The position numbers and the translations under genes were made by a program. The notes beneath the pieces were generated by a model. The model was not told the origin of the DNA, did not search any database, and saw only the letters and a list, made by a program, of their open reading frames with translations. Below are positions 31,169 to 42,685 of a stretch of DNA of 64,000 bases, in pieces (within the stretch, counting starts at the first letter, position 1; every line of letters begins with the position of its first letter). The stretch is from JB111 sp049856295 (GTDB taxonomy: Bacteria; Actinomycetota; Actinomycetes; Actinomycetales; Actinomycetaceae), in contig NZ_JBNDMZ010000003.1 in the NCBI RefSeq assembly GCF_049856295.1, positions 186,001 to 250,000 of the forward strand. Reading direction: 5' to 3'.

Positions 31169-32719
31169 GATCCGCTTGACCAGCGGGAACGTGATCGTCT
31201 CGCGGATACCCGCGCCGGTCATGGCGGCGAGCAGGCGGTCGATCCCCATGCCCATCCCGCCGGCGGGCGGCATCCCGGCCTCCATCGCCTGGAGGAAGTC
31301 CTCGTCGAGGACCATCGCCTCCGGGTCGCCGGCGGCCGCGACGAGCGCCTGCGCCTCGAAGCGCTCCCGCTGGACGACCGGGTCCACGAGCTCGGAGTAC
31401 GCCGTCGCGAGCTCCATCCCGCGCACGTACAGGTCCCACTTCTCGACGGTGCCCGGCTGCGAGCGATGCGCCCGGGTGAGCGGCGAGGTGTCGACCGGGA
31501 AGTCGCGCACGAACGTCGGCGCCCACAGGCGGTCGCCGACCCGCGCCTCCCAGATCTCCTCGACGATCTTGCCCGGCGTGTGGTGCGGCGCGAGCGGGAT
31601 CTCGAGCCGCTCCGCGAGCGCCCGCAGCTCCTCCTCCGACGTCTCGGGGGTGATCTCCTCCCCGAGGGACTCGGCGAGCGACTCGTACAGGCCCAGCTGC
31701 GCCCATTCGCCCCCGAGGTCGTACTCCGTGCCGTCGGCGAGCGTGACGAGCGTGGTCCCCAGCGCGTCCTGCGCGGCGGTCTGGACGAGCGTCCGGGTGA
31801 GCTCGGCCATCGTGTCGTAGGAGCCGTACGCCTCGTAGGCCTCGAGCATCGTGAACTCCGGGGAGTGCGTGGAGTCCGCGCCCTCGTTGCGGAAGTTCCG
31901 GTTGATCTCGAAGACCTTGTCGATCCCGCCGACCACGGCCCGCTTGAGGTACAGCTCCGGCGCGATGCGGAGGAACAGCTCGGTGTCGTACGCGTTCATG
32001 TGCGTGACGAACGGCCGGGCCGCCGCGCCGCCGTGGAGGTTCTGCAGCATCGGCGTCTCGATCTCGAGGAAGTCGCGCGCGTCGAACGTGCGGCGCAGCG
32101 AGCGGGTGACGGCCGAGCGCAGCCGCACCATGTCCCGCGCCCCGGAACGCATGACGAGGTCGAGGTGTCGATGCCGGACGCGCCCCTCCTCCGAGAGCGA
32201 GGACTCGACGCCCTCGGCCGTCTCGTAGGTCTTCGGCAGGGGCCGCAGGGCCTTGGCGGCGATCCGCCAGGCGGGGGCGGGCTCGCCGGCGACCTGCCCG
32301 GGGCGGGCGAAGATGCTCAGCTCCCCGCGGCGGGAGGCGCCGATGTGCCCGTGGACGTAGAGGTGGTCGCCGAGGTCGACGTCGGACTTGAACGCCGCGA
32401 GGGACTCCTCCCCGACGGCGGCGAGCGACAGCATGACCTGGATGCGCGTGCCGTCGCCCGACTGGAGCGTGGCGAAGCACAGCTTGCCGGTGTTGCGCAG
32501 GTACATCACGCGGCCCGCGACGCCGACGAGCACGTCGTCCAGCTCGGTGCCGGCCTCGAGGTCGCCGTGCGCGGCACGGACCTCGGCGATCGTCGTCGTG
32601 ATCGGGAGGGTGACCGGGTACGGGTCGGTCCCGGCGGCCAGGAGCCGCGCGCGCTTCTCGGCGCGGACGCGGACCTGCTCGGGGGTGTCGTCGTCGGGGG
32701 TCTCGGGAGTCTCGGTCAC
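31166..32719 (-). CDS. lysS: Lysyl-tRNA synthetase, class II
   Basis: A 517-residue enzyme with an N-terminal OB-fold anticodon domain (about 60-160, VAGRVMYLRNTGKLCFATL) and the class II core: motif 1 around FLEIETPMLQNLHGGAAARPF, motif 2 FRNEGADSTHSPEFTMLE, and motif 3 GGMGMGIDRL. It charges tRNA-Lys. The length is normal for bacterial LysRS. The GTG at 32717-32719 is the start because TACCCT lies 6 bases upstream and the family N-terminus is short and acidic. A longer open frame upstream has no conserved content. The panD gene ends 26 bases before it on the same strand. Confidence 0.94.
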   Translation of the reverse strand: MTETPETPDDDTPEQVRVRAEKRARLLAAGTDPYPVTLPITTTIAEVRAAHGDLEAGTELDDVLVGVAGRVMYLRNTGKLCFATLQSGDGTRIQVMLSLAAVGEESLAAFKSDVDLGDHLYVHGHIGASRRGELSIFARPGQVAGEPAPAWRIAAKALRPLPKTYETAEGVESSLSEEGRVRHRHLDLVMRSGARDMVRLRSAVTRSLRRTFDARDFLEIETPMLQNLHGGAAARPFVTHMNAYDTELFLRIAPELYLKRAVVGGIDKVFEINRNFRNEGADSTHSPEFTMLEAYEAYGSYDTMAELTRTLVQTAAQDALGTTLVTLADGTEYDLGGEWAQLGLYESLAESLGEEITPETSEEELRALAERLEIPLAPHHTPGKIVEEIWEARVGDRLWAPTFVRDFPVDTSPLTRAHRSQPGTVEKWDLYVRGMELATAYSELVDPVVQRERFEAQALVAAAGDPEAMVLDEDFLQAMEAGMPPAGGMGMGIDRLLAAMTGAGIRETITFPLVKRI

Positions 32720-32725
32720 CGGGCC

Positions 32726-32731
32726 AGGGTA
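32726..32731 (-). promoter_or_regulatory. -10 box of lysS
   Basis: TACCCT on the minus strand, 6 bases before the GTG at 32719. Confidence 0.6.
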
Positions 32732-32745
32732 GTCCGAGAGCCCGC

Positions 32746-33240
32746 TCAGCCCTTCGGCAGCGTGTGCCGGGCCTTCGCCGCCCGGTAGGACGCGAACGTC
32801 TCGCCGGAGGACTCCATCTCGGGCGCGCTCCCGCGGTCCGTGTCCGGCACCTGCCCCGGCTCGTGCGAGCACTCGACGATCCGGTTGTCCTCGTCGACGA
32901 ACACGACGGACGGCTCGTAGGAGCGTGCGTCCTCGTCGGAGAGGTGGCCGTAGGCGATGACGATGACGAGGTCGCCGGCCTGGATGTGGTGGGCGGCCGC
33001 ACCGTTGATCGTCAGCACGCCGCTGCCCCGCTCGCCGGGGATGACGTAGGTGGTCAGGCGCGCGCCGTTGGTGATGTCGACGACGTCGACCTGGTGGCCG
33101 GGCGGGAGGTTCGCGGCGTCGAGCAGGTCCGCGTCGACGGTGAGCGAGCCGACGTAGTGCAGGTCGGCGCCCGTGATCGTGGCCCGGTGGATCTTGCCGA
33201 TCATCATCGGGCGCATGAGCGAGGCGGGCGTACGGGTCAC
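32746..33240 (-). CDS. panD: Aspartate 1-decarboxylase
   Basis: A 164-residue protein with the PanD fold. MIGKIHRATITGADLHYVGS shows the self-cleavage Gly31-Ser32 that generates the pyruvoyl group, followed by NGARLTTYVIPGERGSGVLTINGAAA. It makes beta-alanine from aspartate for pantothenate and coenzyme A. The C-terminal 30 residues extend beyond the E. coli protein, as is common in actinobacteria. The GTG at 33238-33240 overlaps the panC stop by 4 bases, so the two are coupled. An in-frame ATG at codon 9 is a shorter alternative. Confidence 0.93.
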   Translation of the reverse strand: MTRTPASLMRPMMIGKIHRATITGADLHYVGSLTVDADLLDAANLPPGHQVDVVDITNGARLTTYVIPGERGSGVLTINGAAAHHIQAGDLVIVIAYGHLSDEDARSYEPSVVFVDEDNRIVECSHEPGQVPDTDRGSAPEMESSGETFASYRAAKARHTLPKG

Positions 33241-34121
33241 GAGGTGACCTTTCTGGGTGCGAGGTGGACGGTGAGGTTGTCGATGAGGCGGGTCGCGCCC
33301 ACGCGGGCGGCGACGGCGAGGAGGGCCTCGCCGGTGTGGTCGGGGTCGACGTCGAGGAACGTGGCCGGGTCGACGAGGACGAGGTAGTCGGGCACGACGC
33401 CGTCGCTCGCCTCGAGCGCGCCCCTCGCCGTGGCGAGGACCTCGGCCGGGGAGGCGCCGGCGGCCGCGCGCTGCTCGCCCGCGGTCAGCGCCCTGACCAG
33501 GGCCGTCGCGCGTTCCCGCTCGGTCGCGGACAGGTGGGCGTTGCGCGAGGACATCGCCAGGCCGTCGTCCTCGCGGCGGATCGGGGCGCCGACGATCTCG
33601 GTTCCGAGGCTCAGGTCGTCGACGAGCGTGCGGACGAGCGCGAGCTGCTGGGCGTCCTTCTGGCCGAAGACCGCGACGTCCGGGCGGACCGTGGCGAGGA
33701 CCTTGGTGACGACCTGGAGGACGCCCGCGAAGTGGCCGGGCCGGGTCGCGCCCTCGAGGACCGCCGCGACGGGCCCCGGGTCGATCCGCACGAGCGGCTC
33801 GCGGGGATACATCTCGGCGTCGTCGGGGGCGAGGACGTAGGCGAGGCGGCCGCCGAGGCCGGTCCCGGCGAGCAGGTCGAGGTCCGCGTCGAGGTCGCGC
33901 GGGTAGCGCTCGAGGTCGTCCGGGTCGTCGAACTGGAGCGGGTTGACGTACACGGACACGACGACGTGCTCGGCCCGACCGGCGGCCTCCCGCACGAGCG
34001 AGAGATGGCCGTCGTGGAGGGCTCCCATCGTCATCACGAGCGCCACGCGGCCGGTGAGGGCGGAGCGGGCCGTGCGCGCGCCGAGGAGCGTGCGCACGAC
34101 GATCGGGCGGGGGGTGTCCAT
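33237..34121 (-). CDS. panC: Pantothenate synthetase (pantoate-beta-alanine ligase)
   Basis: A 294-residue class I tRNA-synthetase-like ligase. It has the HIGH-type motif MTMGALHDGHLSLV, VYVNPLQFDDPDDLERYPRD for pantoate, FGQKDAQQLALV, and the KMSKS-like IRREDDGLAMSSRN. It joins pantoate and beta-alanine using ATP. It is upstream of panD with a 4-base overlap. panB is absent from the window. ATG 34121 lies 6 bases after TACCCT, so the panC-panD mRNA is predicted to be leaderless and separate from the DUF2520 gene upstream. Confidence 0.95.
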   Translation of the reverse strand: MDTPRPIVVRTLLGARTARSALTGRVALVMTMGALHDGHLSLVREAAGRAEHVVVSVYVNPLQFDDPDDLERYPRDLDADLDLLAGTGLGGRLAYVLAPDDAEMYPREPLVRIDPGPVAAVLEGATRPGHFAGVLQVVTKVLATVRPDVAVFGQKDAQQLALVRTLVDDLSLGTEIVGAPIRREDDGLAMSSRNAHLSATERERATALVRALTAGEQRAAAGASPAEVLATARGALEASDGVVPDYLVLVDPATFLDVDPDHTGEALLAVAARVGATRLIDNLTVHLAPRKVTS

Positions 34122-34127
34122 CCCTCA

Positions 34128-34133
34128 AGGGTA
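34128..34133 (-). promoter_or_regulatory. -10 box of panC-panD
   Basis: TACCCT on the minus strand, 6 bases before the ATG at 34121. Confidence 0.6.
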
Positions 34134-34164
34134 CGCGGGGGCCGTGCGGTGGATCGGGGCAGGG

Positions 34165-35070
34165 TCAGGGCAGCGCGTCGAGGACCGCCGCCGCGGCGTC
34201 CGGGGCGAGGCGCCCGGTGCGGACGGCGCGGGCGGCCGTCGTGCGTGCGAGGTGCGCGTACGTGGCGAGGAGATCGGCCTGCGACGGCTGGTCGAGCTCG
34301 CCGAGCGCGGCGGTGTGTGCGCGGACGGTCGCGGCGTCGCCGCGCGCCACGGGGCCGGTCAGCGCGCTCTCCCCGGCCGCGAGCGCGTTGCCGAGGGCCG
34401 CCTCGAGGAGCGGCCGCAGGTAGTCGCCGGGCTCGGACACGCCGGCCTCCTCGAGCATCCGCGCGGCCTGGCCGACGAGGGTGACGAGGTGGTTGGCGCC
34501 GTGCGAGAGGGCCGCGTGGTAGAGCGCACGGTCCGCGGCCGCGACGACGACGGGCTCGCCACCGAGGTCGATCGCCACCGCCTGGGCGAGCGGGAGGAGC
34601 GCCGGCGCCGCGGTGACGGCCGTCGGGCAGCCCGGCAGCCGGCGCAGGTCGAGCGAGGTGCCCGTGAAGGTCATCGCCGGGTGCACGGCCAGGGTGAGCG
34701 CGCCGCGCGCGGCGGCGGGCTCGAGGACATCCGTCCCGTGCCGACCGCACACGTGGACGACGACCTGTCCCGGCCGGATCGCGCCGGAGTCGGCGAGCTC
34801 GGCGACGAGCCCGGGCAGCACGTCGTCCGGGACCGCGAGGAGGAGCAGCTGGGCCTCGGCGGCGACGTCGGCGGCCGGGAGGACCGGCACGTCCGGCAGG
34901 AGGACCGCGGCCCGCTCGCGGCTCGCCTCGCTCCGCGCCGTCACACCGACGAGCCGGTGGCCCGCGATCGCCATGGCCGCGCCGAGCACGGAGCCGGCGC
35001 GGCCGGCGGAGACGATGCCGACGTCGAGGCGGCCGGGGCGGTCCTGCCCGCCGGTGGGGTCGTCGGTCAT
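34165..35070 (-). CDS. DUF2520 Rossmann-like oxidoreductase
   Basis: A 301-residue protein with an N-terminal NAD(P)-binding Rossmann domain (LDVGIVSAGRAGSVLGAAMA, then LLLLAVPDDVLPGLVAELA) and a C-terminal helical DUF2520 domain (about 150-290, HPAMTFTGTS and ALSHGANHLVTLVGQA). The family is usually encoded next to panC in actinobacteria and is sometimes suggested to be a ketopantoate reductase substitute; that role is not demonstrated by sequence. ATG 35070 overlaps the upstream PH-domain gene stop by 4 bases (ATGA). Confidence 0.88.
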   Translation of the reverse strand: MTDDPTGGQDRPGRLDVGIVSAGRAGSVLGAAMAIAGHRLVGVTARSEASRERAAVLLPDVPVLPAADVAAEAQLLLLAVPDDVLPGLVAELADSGAIRPGQVVVHVCGRHGTDVLEPAAARGALTLAVHPAMTFTGTSLDLRRLPGCPTAVTAAPALLPLAQAVAIDLGGEPVVVAAADRALYHAALSHGANHLVTLVGQAARMLEEAGVSEPGDYLRPLLEAALGNALAAGESALTGPVARGDAATVRAHTAALGELDQPSQADLLATYAHLARTTAARAVRTGRLAPDAAAAVLDALP

Positions 35071-36971
35071 GCGCTCGGTCCGTCCTCGTGCAGCGCCGAC
35101 CAGCCTCCGCCGTCCGGGCCGCGGGGGTGGGTGCTGGCCGGGTGGGTGGGGCTTACAGGGCCGCCGGACGGCGCCGAGCGGCCGGGCGCCACCGGGCCGC
35201 CGGCCGGCGCCGGGGCACCGGTCGGCGCCGGGGCACCGGTCGGCAGGGTCGCGCCGCCGGGCGGCGGCGCACCGGGCGTGGCGGCGTCGTCGTCGGAGGT
35301 GATGTCGGTGGCGGCGTCGTCGTCGTGGGTGGGTGCCTTGACGTCCGGGAGCACGGCCACACGGCGCGCCCACTCCTCGGGGCCCTCGCGGTGGCGGGCC
35401 TCGCGCGCGCGTCCGGCCTGGTGCTGCAGGAGGGCGAGCGCATCCTGCTCGTCGAGGTGCTGGACGGCGGGCTGGCCGGGACCGGCGACCGTGTGCATGT
35501 GGAGGTTCGCGAGCCGGAGCCGGCGCTCCCACGGGCCCTGCGTGATCCCGACGGACTGCGTGCGCCCGTGCGGGACGACCTCGAGCTTCCGGCCGAGCCA
35601 GCCGGTGCGCAGGAGGATCGCCTCGCGCGTGACGAGCACGGCCTGCCGGCGCCATGCCTTCGGGTCGAGCCAGCGCGCGCGCCGGGGCGAGGTGAGGAAG
35701 CCCGCGGCGTCGCCGGAGCCGTCGAGGCCGGCGTCGAGGACGGCGGGAAGGTCGTCGACACCGAGGTCGGGCACGACGAGCCACATCGCCGTCAGGGCCT
35801 CGGACCGCGTCCCGACCGGCATGAGCGTGCTCGACGAGCTGGCGAAGCTGCCCTCGGCCACGCCGTACCCGGCGATGTAGCCCTCGACGCGCCACCAGCC
35901 GCGCCACCGCCACAGCCACGGCTGGCTCAGTCGGACGGCCTGCACCCGGCGGGGCGGGATGGTCTGCGAGGTGGTCTCGAGCAGACCGCGGCGGACGCGG
36001 ATGCCGTCGGGCGAGGTCGCGCTGGTGAAGCTGAACGCCCCCGAGAAGCGGCTCCACACGTAGCCCGCGGTACTGATGACGCCGGGGACGAACGCGGCGA
36101 GCACGGCGAACGGCGCGCGTGACGCGAGCACGACGATCGCCGCGATCAGCATGAGCGCGATGGAGATGAAGCCCGGCGAGAGCAGGGTGCCCGCGACGAG
36201 TCGCCCGTTGTCGATCTCGAACACGACGCGCTCCGGCGCCTCGCGGTAGCCCGTGCGTGCGGCGCGCAGGGACCGGGGGTCGTCGGGGTCGGCGGTGGTT
36301 GCGGCTGCGGCGGCGTCGTGGTCGGCGCCGGGAGAACGGTGGCCGCCCGCGCCGAGCACCCCGCCCGCACCGGCCGCCTCACGAACGGCCTGCTCGGCGT
36401 CCGTCCCGCCCGCGGCGGCCTCGGCGGCGATGCGCACCTCGTCGAGGTCGACCCCGGCGGCGCGGGCGAGGATCTCCGCCCGCAGCGCGTTCGCGTCCGC
36501 GAGCCGGAGGAACGCGATCGTCACGTTGGAGTCCGCCGCGCCCGCGGTCTCGACCTTGACCCGGGCGAGGCCGAACATGCGGCCGAGCAGCGGCTGCTGG
36601 AGGTCGACCGCCTGGACCCGCGCGAGCGGGGCGCGGCGCTGCTGCCGGAAGAGGATGCCCGAGTTGAGCTCGACCCCGTCGGTGTCGACCCGGTAGCGCA
36701 TCCGCCGCCAGGACAGCGACGAGTAGATGCCGACCACGACGATGACGACCGCGATCCCGACGCCCAGCCACAGCAGCACAGTGCTCAGGTGGTCGACGAC
36801 CCAGTCCCAGCCGCCGGTGCCGGCGAGCTCCTGGCCGACCTGGAAGACGAGGACGGCGAGGATCGCCGCGAGGACCTGCCACACGAGCAGGACGGGCGTG
36901 ACGGGGTGCACCCGCCGCCAGCCGTCCCCGGCCTCGACGGGGAGGTCGTCCTGCCGGCTCTCCCCACTCAC
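35067..36971 (-). CDS. Bacterial PH-domain (YdbT-like) membrane protein
   Basis: A 634-residue protein with two pairs of transmembrane helices, each followed by a bacterial PH_2 domain: about residues 85-155 (MRYRVDTDGVELNSGILFRQ), 310-400 (SPDGIRVRRGLLETTSQTIPPRRVQAV) and 450-520 (VTREAILLRTGWLGRKLEVVPHGRTQSV). A charged linker separates the first two units, and the C-terminus (about 540-634) is Pro/Gly/Ala repeats. YdbS/YdbT pairs in Bacillus help resist other bacteria's compounds; the function here is unknown. The GTG start overlaps the stop of the smaller PH gene by 4 bases, so the pair is coupled. Confidence 0.85.
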   Translation of the reverse strand: MSGESRQDDLPVEAGDGWRRVHPVTPVLLVWQVLAAILAVLVFQVGQELAGTGGWDWVVDHLSTVLLWLGVGIAVVIVVVGIYSSLSWRRMRYRVDTDGVELNSGILFRQQRRAPLARVQAVDLQQPLLGRMFGLARVKVETAGAADSNVTIAFLRLADANALRAEILARAAGVDLDEVRIAAEAAAGGTDAEQAVREAAGAGGVLGAGGHRSPGADHDAAAAATTADPDDPRSLRAARTGYREAPERVVFEIDNGRLVAGTLLSPGFISIALMLIAAIVVLASRAPFAVLAAFVPGVISTAGYVWSRFSGAFSFTSATSPDGIRVRRGLLETTSQTIPPRRVQAVRLSQPWLWRWRGWWRVEGYIAGYGVAEGSFASSSSTLMPVGTRSEALTAMWLVVPDLGVDDLPAVLDAGLDGSGDAAGFLTSPRRARWLDPKAWRRQAVLVTREAILLRTGWLGRKLEVVPHGRTQSVGITQGPWERRLRLANLHMHTVAGPGQPAVQHLDEQDALALLQHQAGRAREARHREGPEEWARRVAVLPDVKAPTHDDDAATDITSDDDAATPGAPPPGGATLPTGAPAPTGAPAPAGGPVAPGRSAPSGGPVSPTHPASTHPRGPDGGGWSALHEDGPSA

Positions 36972-37495
36972 AGGCCGGCCAGCCGTGCCTCGCCGCGCGA
37001 GGTGAGCGACTCACGCAGGCGCGCAGCCTCGTCGGCGGGCAGGCCCGGGATCTTCGCGTCGGTCTGCGCGGACGCCGTGCTCAGCTTGACCGACGCGATG
37101 CCGAAGCGCCGGTCGAGCGGACCGGCCTCGACATCGATCTGCTGCATGCGGCCGTAGGGCACCACCACGAGCGAGCGCCAGAGGAGGCCCTTGCGGAACA
37201 GCAGGTCCTCGTCCATCTCGCAGTAGCCCATCGCGCGGACCTGCCGGGGCACGAGCAGCACGATCCACAGCAGCAGGGCCGCGACGATCCCGGTCCCGAG
37301 CCACCAGCCCCAGCCACCGACCCAGATCCCGAGGACCACGCCGACGACGACGAGCGGGCCCAGCCAGAGACACGTCGAGATGATCCGGACCGTTGCCAGG
37401 CTCTGGTCGACGGGCCGGAACGGGACGCCGGGCGGCGCGAACGGGGAGGGGCGCTCGGCAGCCGATGCGTCCGGTTGCTCCCACTGCTGCGACAT
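36968..37495 (-). CDS. Bacterial PH-domain (YdbS-like) membrane protein
   Basis: A 175-residue protein with two helices (about 43-60 and 66-86) and one PH_2 domain (about 90-165: YCEMDEDLLFRKGLLWRSLVVVPYGRMQQIDV). It is the small partner of the YdbT-like protein encoded directly downstream. ATG at 37493-37495 has GGAG 5 bases upstream. A GTG 15 bases earlier is possible but lacks a ribosome site. The 150-base gap upstream (37496-37648) shows no recognisable gene and probably carries the promoter of this three-gene set. Confidence 0.85.
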   Translation of the reverse strand: MSQQWEQPDASAAERPSPFAPPGVPFRPVDQSLATVRIISTCLWLGPLVVVGVVLGIWVGGWGWWLGTGIVAALLLWIVLLVPRQVRAMGYCEMDEDLLFRKGLLWRSLVVVPYGRMQQIDVEAGPLDRRFGIASVKLSTASAQTDAKIPGLPADEAARLRESLTSRGEARLAGL

Positions 37496-37648
37496 GCCGT
37501 CTCCGATCACGCTGGGCGTCCGGGAGCGTCCGCCCCCGCGCGAATCATGCCAAACGAGGCGTCGTCAGCAGATCCACCGACCGGCGGACGGTGGGCGCGC
37601 TCCTCCACCCCGCGGTGGACCCGTCCGGATCCGCTGCGCCGACCGGCC

Positions 37649-38119
37649 TCACGCCGGTTCCGGCCCCGAGGCGGCCGATCGGACCTCGGTCTCGTCCTCG
37701 GGCGGGATCGAGCACCAGTGCTCGACCACGAGCCCGACGACGACGAGCACGACGGCGGCCACCCCGTTCGCGACCGACTCGGCGAGGTGGGCGGCGGCGA
37801 ACGCGGCGTGCCAGCTGCCGGCCGCGACGAGCGCCTGCGCCGCGAACCACCCGGTCACCAGCGAGCCGCCCCAGGCCGACGCCTGCGCGAGGGCCGCGAC
37901 GCGCGCGGCGCCGAGCGGCGTCATGCTCGTCCGCTCCCCCTCGACGAGCCGCCTGACCGCGCGCCCGCCGAGCCACAGGCCCAGCGCGAGCCCGAGCAGG
38001 ACGACCGCGGTCAGCCACGAGACCTCGACGTACACCTCGGCGATCCCGAGCAGCAACCAGGACGCCGCGCCGGCGATGATCGCGGCGCCCACGAGCCAGG
38101 CGATCGACGTGCGCCTCAT
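37649..38119 (-). CDS. DUF3180 membrane protein
   Basis: A 156-residue protein with four predicted helices and the DUF3180 pattern: RRTSIAWLVGAAIIAGAASWLLL, then LVEGERTSMTPLGAARVAALAQASAWGGSL in the second half. Found almost always just after folK in actinobacteria; function unknown. The ATG at 38117-38119 overlaps the folBK stop by 4 bases, which makes it the last gene of the ftsH-fol operon. Confidence 0.88.
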   Translation of the reverse strand: MRRTSIAWLVGAAIIAGAASWLLLGIAEVYVEVSWLTAVVLLGLALGLWLGGRAVRRLVEGERTSMTPLGAARVAALAQASAWGGSLVTGWFAAQALVAAGSWHAAFAAAHLAESVANGVAAVVLVVVGLVVEHWCSIPPEDETEVRSAASGPEPA

Positions 38120-39045
38120 CGCCAGACCTCGGTCACCGAGCGGACCCCGTCGGCGTCCGCTGCCCGCGCGGCGAGGTCGGCCACGCGCCCCGCGCCCGGG
38201 AGCTCGGCGGCCGGGTCCGCGAGCGACCACGGCAGCAGGACGAAGGCTCGCTCGGCGGCCCGCGGGTGGGGCAGCGTGAGGGCCGGGTCGTCCGAGGTGA
38301 CGCCCCGGTAGGCGACGACGTCGACGTCGAGGGTGCGCGCCGCCCACCGCTCCGTCCGCACGCGGCCGGCCCGTTCCTCGCACCGCCTGGCGATCTCGAG
38401 GACGCCCGCCGGCGCGAGCGTGGTGGTCCCCACGAGGACCGCGTTGACGTAGTCGGGCTGCGGCGCCTGCCCCGGCGCGAGGGCGGCCGCGGTGGCCACG
38501 AGCGGCGAGACCGCGTCGATGTGCAGCCCGTCGGCGTGCGCGAGGGCGTCGACCGCGCGGCGCAGCTGGTCCGCGGGTGCGGCGAGGTCACCGGCCTGGT
38601 TGGAGCCGAGCGCGAGGACGACCGGCGTCGGCCCCACGGGGGCGGCGCGCAGCACGGGGTCCGCGACGTCGTCGTGCGCCGTGCGCTCCCGGCGGATCGT
38701 CAGGGTGACATCGTCGACCTCGACCCCGACCGGCGCCTCGGGCTTGTGGACGGTGACCTCGACGGCGCCGGCCCCCAGGTCGAGGACGGCGCCCGCGATC
38801 CGCTCGGCGAGGGTCTCGAGGAGGTCGACCGGCTCGCCCGCGAGGATCGCCCGGGCGGTGCGCGCGACCTCGCCGTAGGAGAGCGTGTCCGCGACGTCGT
38901 CGGTCGCCGCCGCGCGCTCCGTCGCGAGCTCGAAGACGACGTCGACGCCGAAGGGCTGGCCGTCGCGCCGCTCGTGGTCGTACACGCCGTGGTGGGCGTG
39001 GGTCCGCAGGCCCGTCACGGCGATCCGGGCGGGGCCGCTGCTCAC
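38116..39045 (-). CDS. folBK: FolB-FolK fusion: dihydroneopterin aldolase / HPPK
   Basis: A 309-residue bifunctional enzyme. Residues 1-120 are FolB (GLRTHAHHGVYDHERRDGQPF with the catalytic Glu/Lys positions, and VTVHKPEAPV). Residues about 145-300 are 6-hydroxymethyl-7,8-dihydropterin pyrophosphokinase (VVLALGSNQAGDLAAP, then RWAARTLDVDVVAYRG and LTLPHPRAAERAFVLLPW). The enzymes make and activate the pterin that FolP joins to p-aminobenzoate. Fusion of the two is seen in some Micrococcales. The GTG at 39043-39045 overlaps the folP stop by 4 bases. Confidence 0.94.
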   Translation of the reverse strand: MSSGPARIAVTGLRTHAHHGVYDHERRDGQPFGVDVVFELATERAAATDDVADTLSYGEVARTARAILAGEPVDLLETLAERIAGAVLDLGAGAVEVTVHKPEAPVGVEVDDVTLTIRRERTAHDDVADPVLRAAPVGPTPVVLALGSNQAGDLAAPADQLRRAVDALAHADGLHIDAVSPLVATAAALAPGQAPQPDYVNAVLVGTTTLAPAGVLEIARRCEERAGRVRTERWAARTLDVDVVAYRGVTSDDPALTLPHPRAAERAFVLLPWSLADPAAELPGAGRVADLAARAADADGVRSVTEVWR

Positions 39046-39929
39046 CGCCCGTCACCGCCCGCGAACGGGGCGAGCGCGGCGGCCACGGCCACGGCGTCGG
39101 CGGATGGCCGGACGTCGTGGACCCGCACCGCCCACACGCCTCTGGCGGCGAGCAGCGCGGTCGTGGCGGCGGTGGCGGCGTCGCGGTCGACCGGGGTCCC
39201 GGTGCGGTCCGGGCCGTCCGCGACGGCGGCGGCGAGGAACCGCTTGCGGCTCGTCCCCACGAGGAGCGGGTGGCCGAGCACGGCGAGGGCCTCGAGGCGC
39301 TCGAGCACCTCCCAGGACTGGGTGCCCTCCTTGGCGAACCCGAGGCCCGGGTCGAGGACGATCCGGTCCGCCGCGATCCCGGCCGCGAGCGCCGCGTCCC
39401 GGCGCTCGGCGACCTCGGCGACGACGTCGGGAACGAGGTCGTCGTAGTCGGCGAGCGCGGTCATCGTACCCGCCTCGCCCCGGCGGTGCTGGAGGACGAC
39501 GACGGCGCCGGCCCGCGCGGCCACGTGCAGGATCTCCGGGTCGTGGACACCGGCGGAGACGTCGTTGACGATGCGGGCGCCGGCCTCGAGCGCGGCGGCC
39601 GCCGTCGCCGCGTGCAGGGTGTCGATGCTGACGACCACGCCGCGTTCCGCGAGCGCGCGGACCACGGGCTCGACCCGGCGGATCTCCTCGGCGGGGTCGA
39701 CGGGCGTGGCGCCGGGCCGGGTGGACTCGCCCCCGACGTCGACGAGGTCGGCGCCGCGCGCCACCATGTCGAGCCCGTGCGCCAGGGCGGCACCCTGGTC
39801 GACGTACGCGCCGCCGTCGGAGAAGGAGTCCGGGGTGACGTTGAGGACGCCCATGACCAGCGTGCGGCCGGTGGGCACGGACGCGGGCAGACCGGCGGGG
39901 GCGCCGCGGAACAGGTCGCCGGTGCGCAC
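39042..39929 (-). CDS. folP: Dihydropteroate synthase
   Basis: A 295-residue TIM-barrel enzyme with the DHPS motifs LVMGVLNVTPDSFSDGG, DVGGESTRPGA, VSIDTLHA, IVNDVSAG and VGTSRKRFL. It is the target of sulfonamides. The start is set at GTG 39927-39929, 5 bases after the folE stop; no clear ribosome site is present, in line with coupling to folE. A 28-residue lead precedes the first motif. Confidence 0.94.
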   Translation of the reverse strand: MRTGDLFRGAPAGLPASVPTGRTLVMGVLNVTPDSFSDGGAYVDQGAALAHGLDMVARGADLVDVGGESTRPGATPVDPAEEIRRVEPVVRALAERGVVVSIDTLHAATAAAALEAGARIVNDVSAGVHDPEILHVAARAGAVVVLQHRRGEAGTMTALADYDDLVPDVVAEVAERRDAALAAGIAADRIVLDPGLGFAKEGTQSWEVLERLEALAVLGHPLLVGTSRKRFLAAAVADGPDRTGTPVDRDAATAATTALLAARGVWAVRVHDVRPSADAVAVAAALAPFAGGDGR

Positions 39930-39934
39930 GGCGG

Positions 39935-40527
39935 CTACGAGCGCGAGCGCAGGAGGCTCATCGCCTCCGCGCGGGTGGCGGGGTTGCGCATCATGCCGCG
40001 CACGGCCGAGGTGACGGTGCGGGTACCCGTGGCCCGGGCCCCGCGCATCGACATGCACATGTGCTCGGCCTCGACCACGACCAGGGCGCCGCGGGCGCCG
40101 AGCCGGTCGACGAGCGCGTCGGCGACCTGGCTCGTGAGGTTCTCCTGGACCTGGGGGCGCCGGGCGTAGCCCTCGACCATCCGCGCCACCTTCGACAGGC
40201 CCGTGACACGGCCGTCCTCGCCCGGGATGTAGCCGACGTGCGCCTTGCCGTGGAACGGCAGCAGGTGGTGCTCGCACATCGAGTACAGCGGGATGTCGGC
40301 GACGATCACCATCTCCTGGTGGCCGAGGTCGAACACGGAGTCGAGGTGGTCGGCAGGGTCCTCCGCGAGCCCGGCGAACAGCTCGCCGAACGAGCGGGCC
40401 ACGCGCTCCGGGGTCTCCCGCAGGCCCTCGCGGTCCGGGTCCTCCCCGACGGCGACGAGCAGCGCGCGCACGGCCGCGGCTGCGGCCGCGAGGTCGACCG
40501 GCTGGGCGGGCAGCGCGTCGTGCTCCG

Positions 40528-40531
<4 letters not shown>
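39935..40531 (-). CDS. folE: GTP cyclohydrolase I
   Basis: A 198-residue enzyme with the GCH1 signature: DPDREGLRETPERVARSF, the zinc ligand and catalytic region YSMCEHHLLPFHGKAHVGYIP, and EAEHMCMSMRGARATGTRTVTSA, which carries the second cysteine. It opens the guanine ring of GTP to start folate synthesis. The GTG start overlaps the ftsH stop by 4 bases, so the first folate gene is tied to the protease gene. Confidence 0.95.
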
Positions 40532-42639
<2,108 letters not shown>

Positions 42640-42685
42640 GCCAGCCTCAGCCGCTCCGTCCGGTCGGCGCCCGCCCCGGGCGACC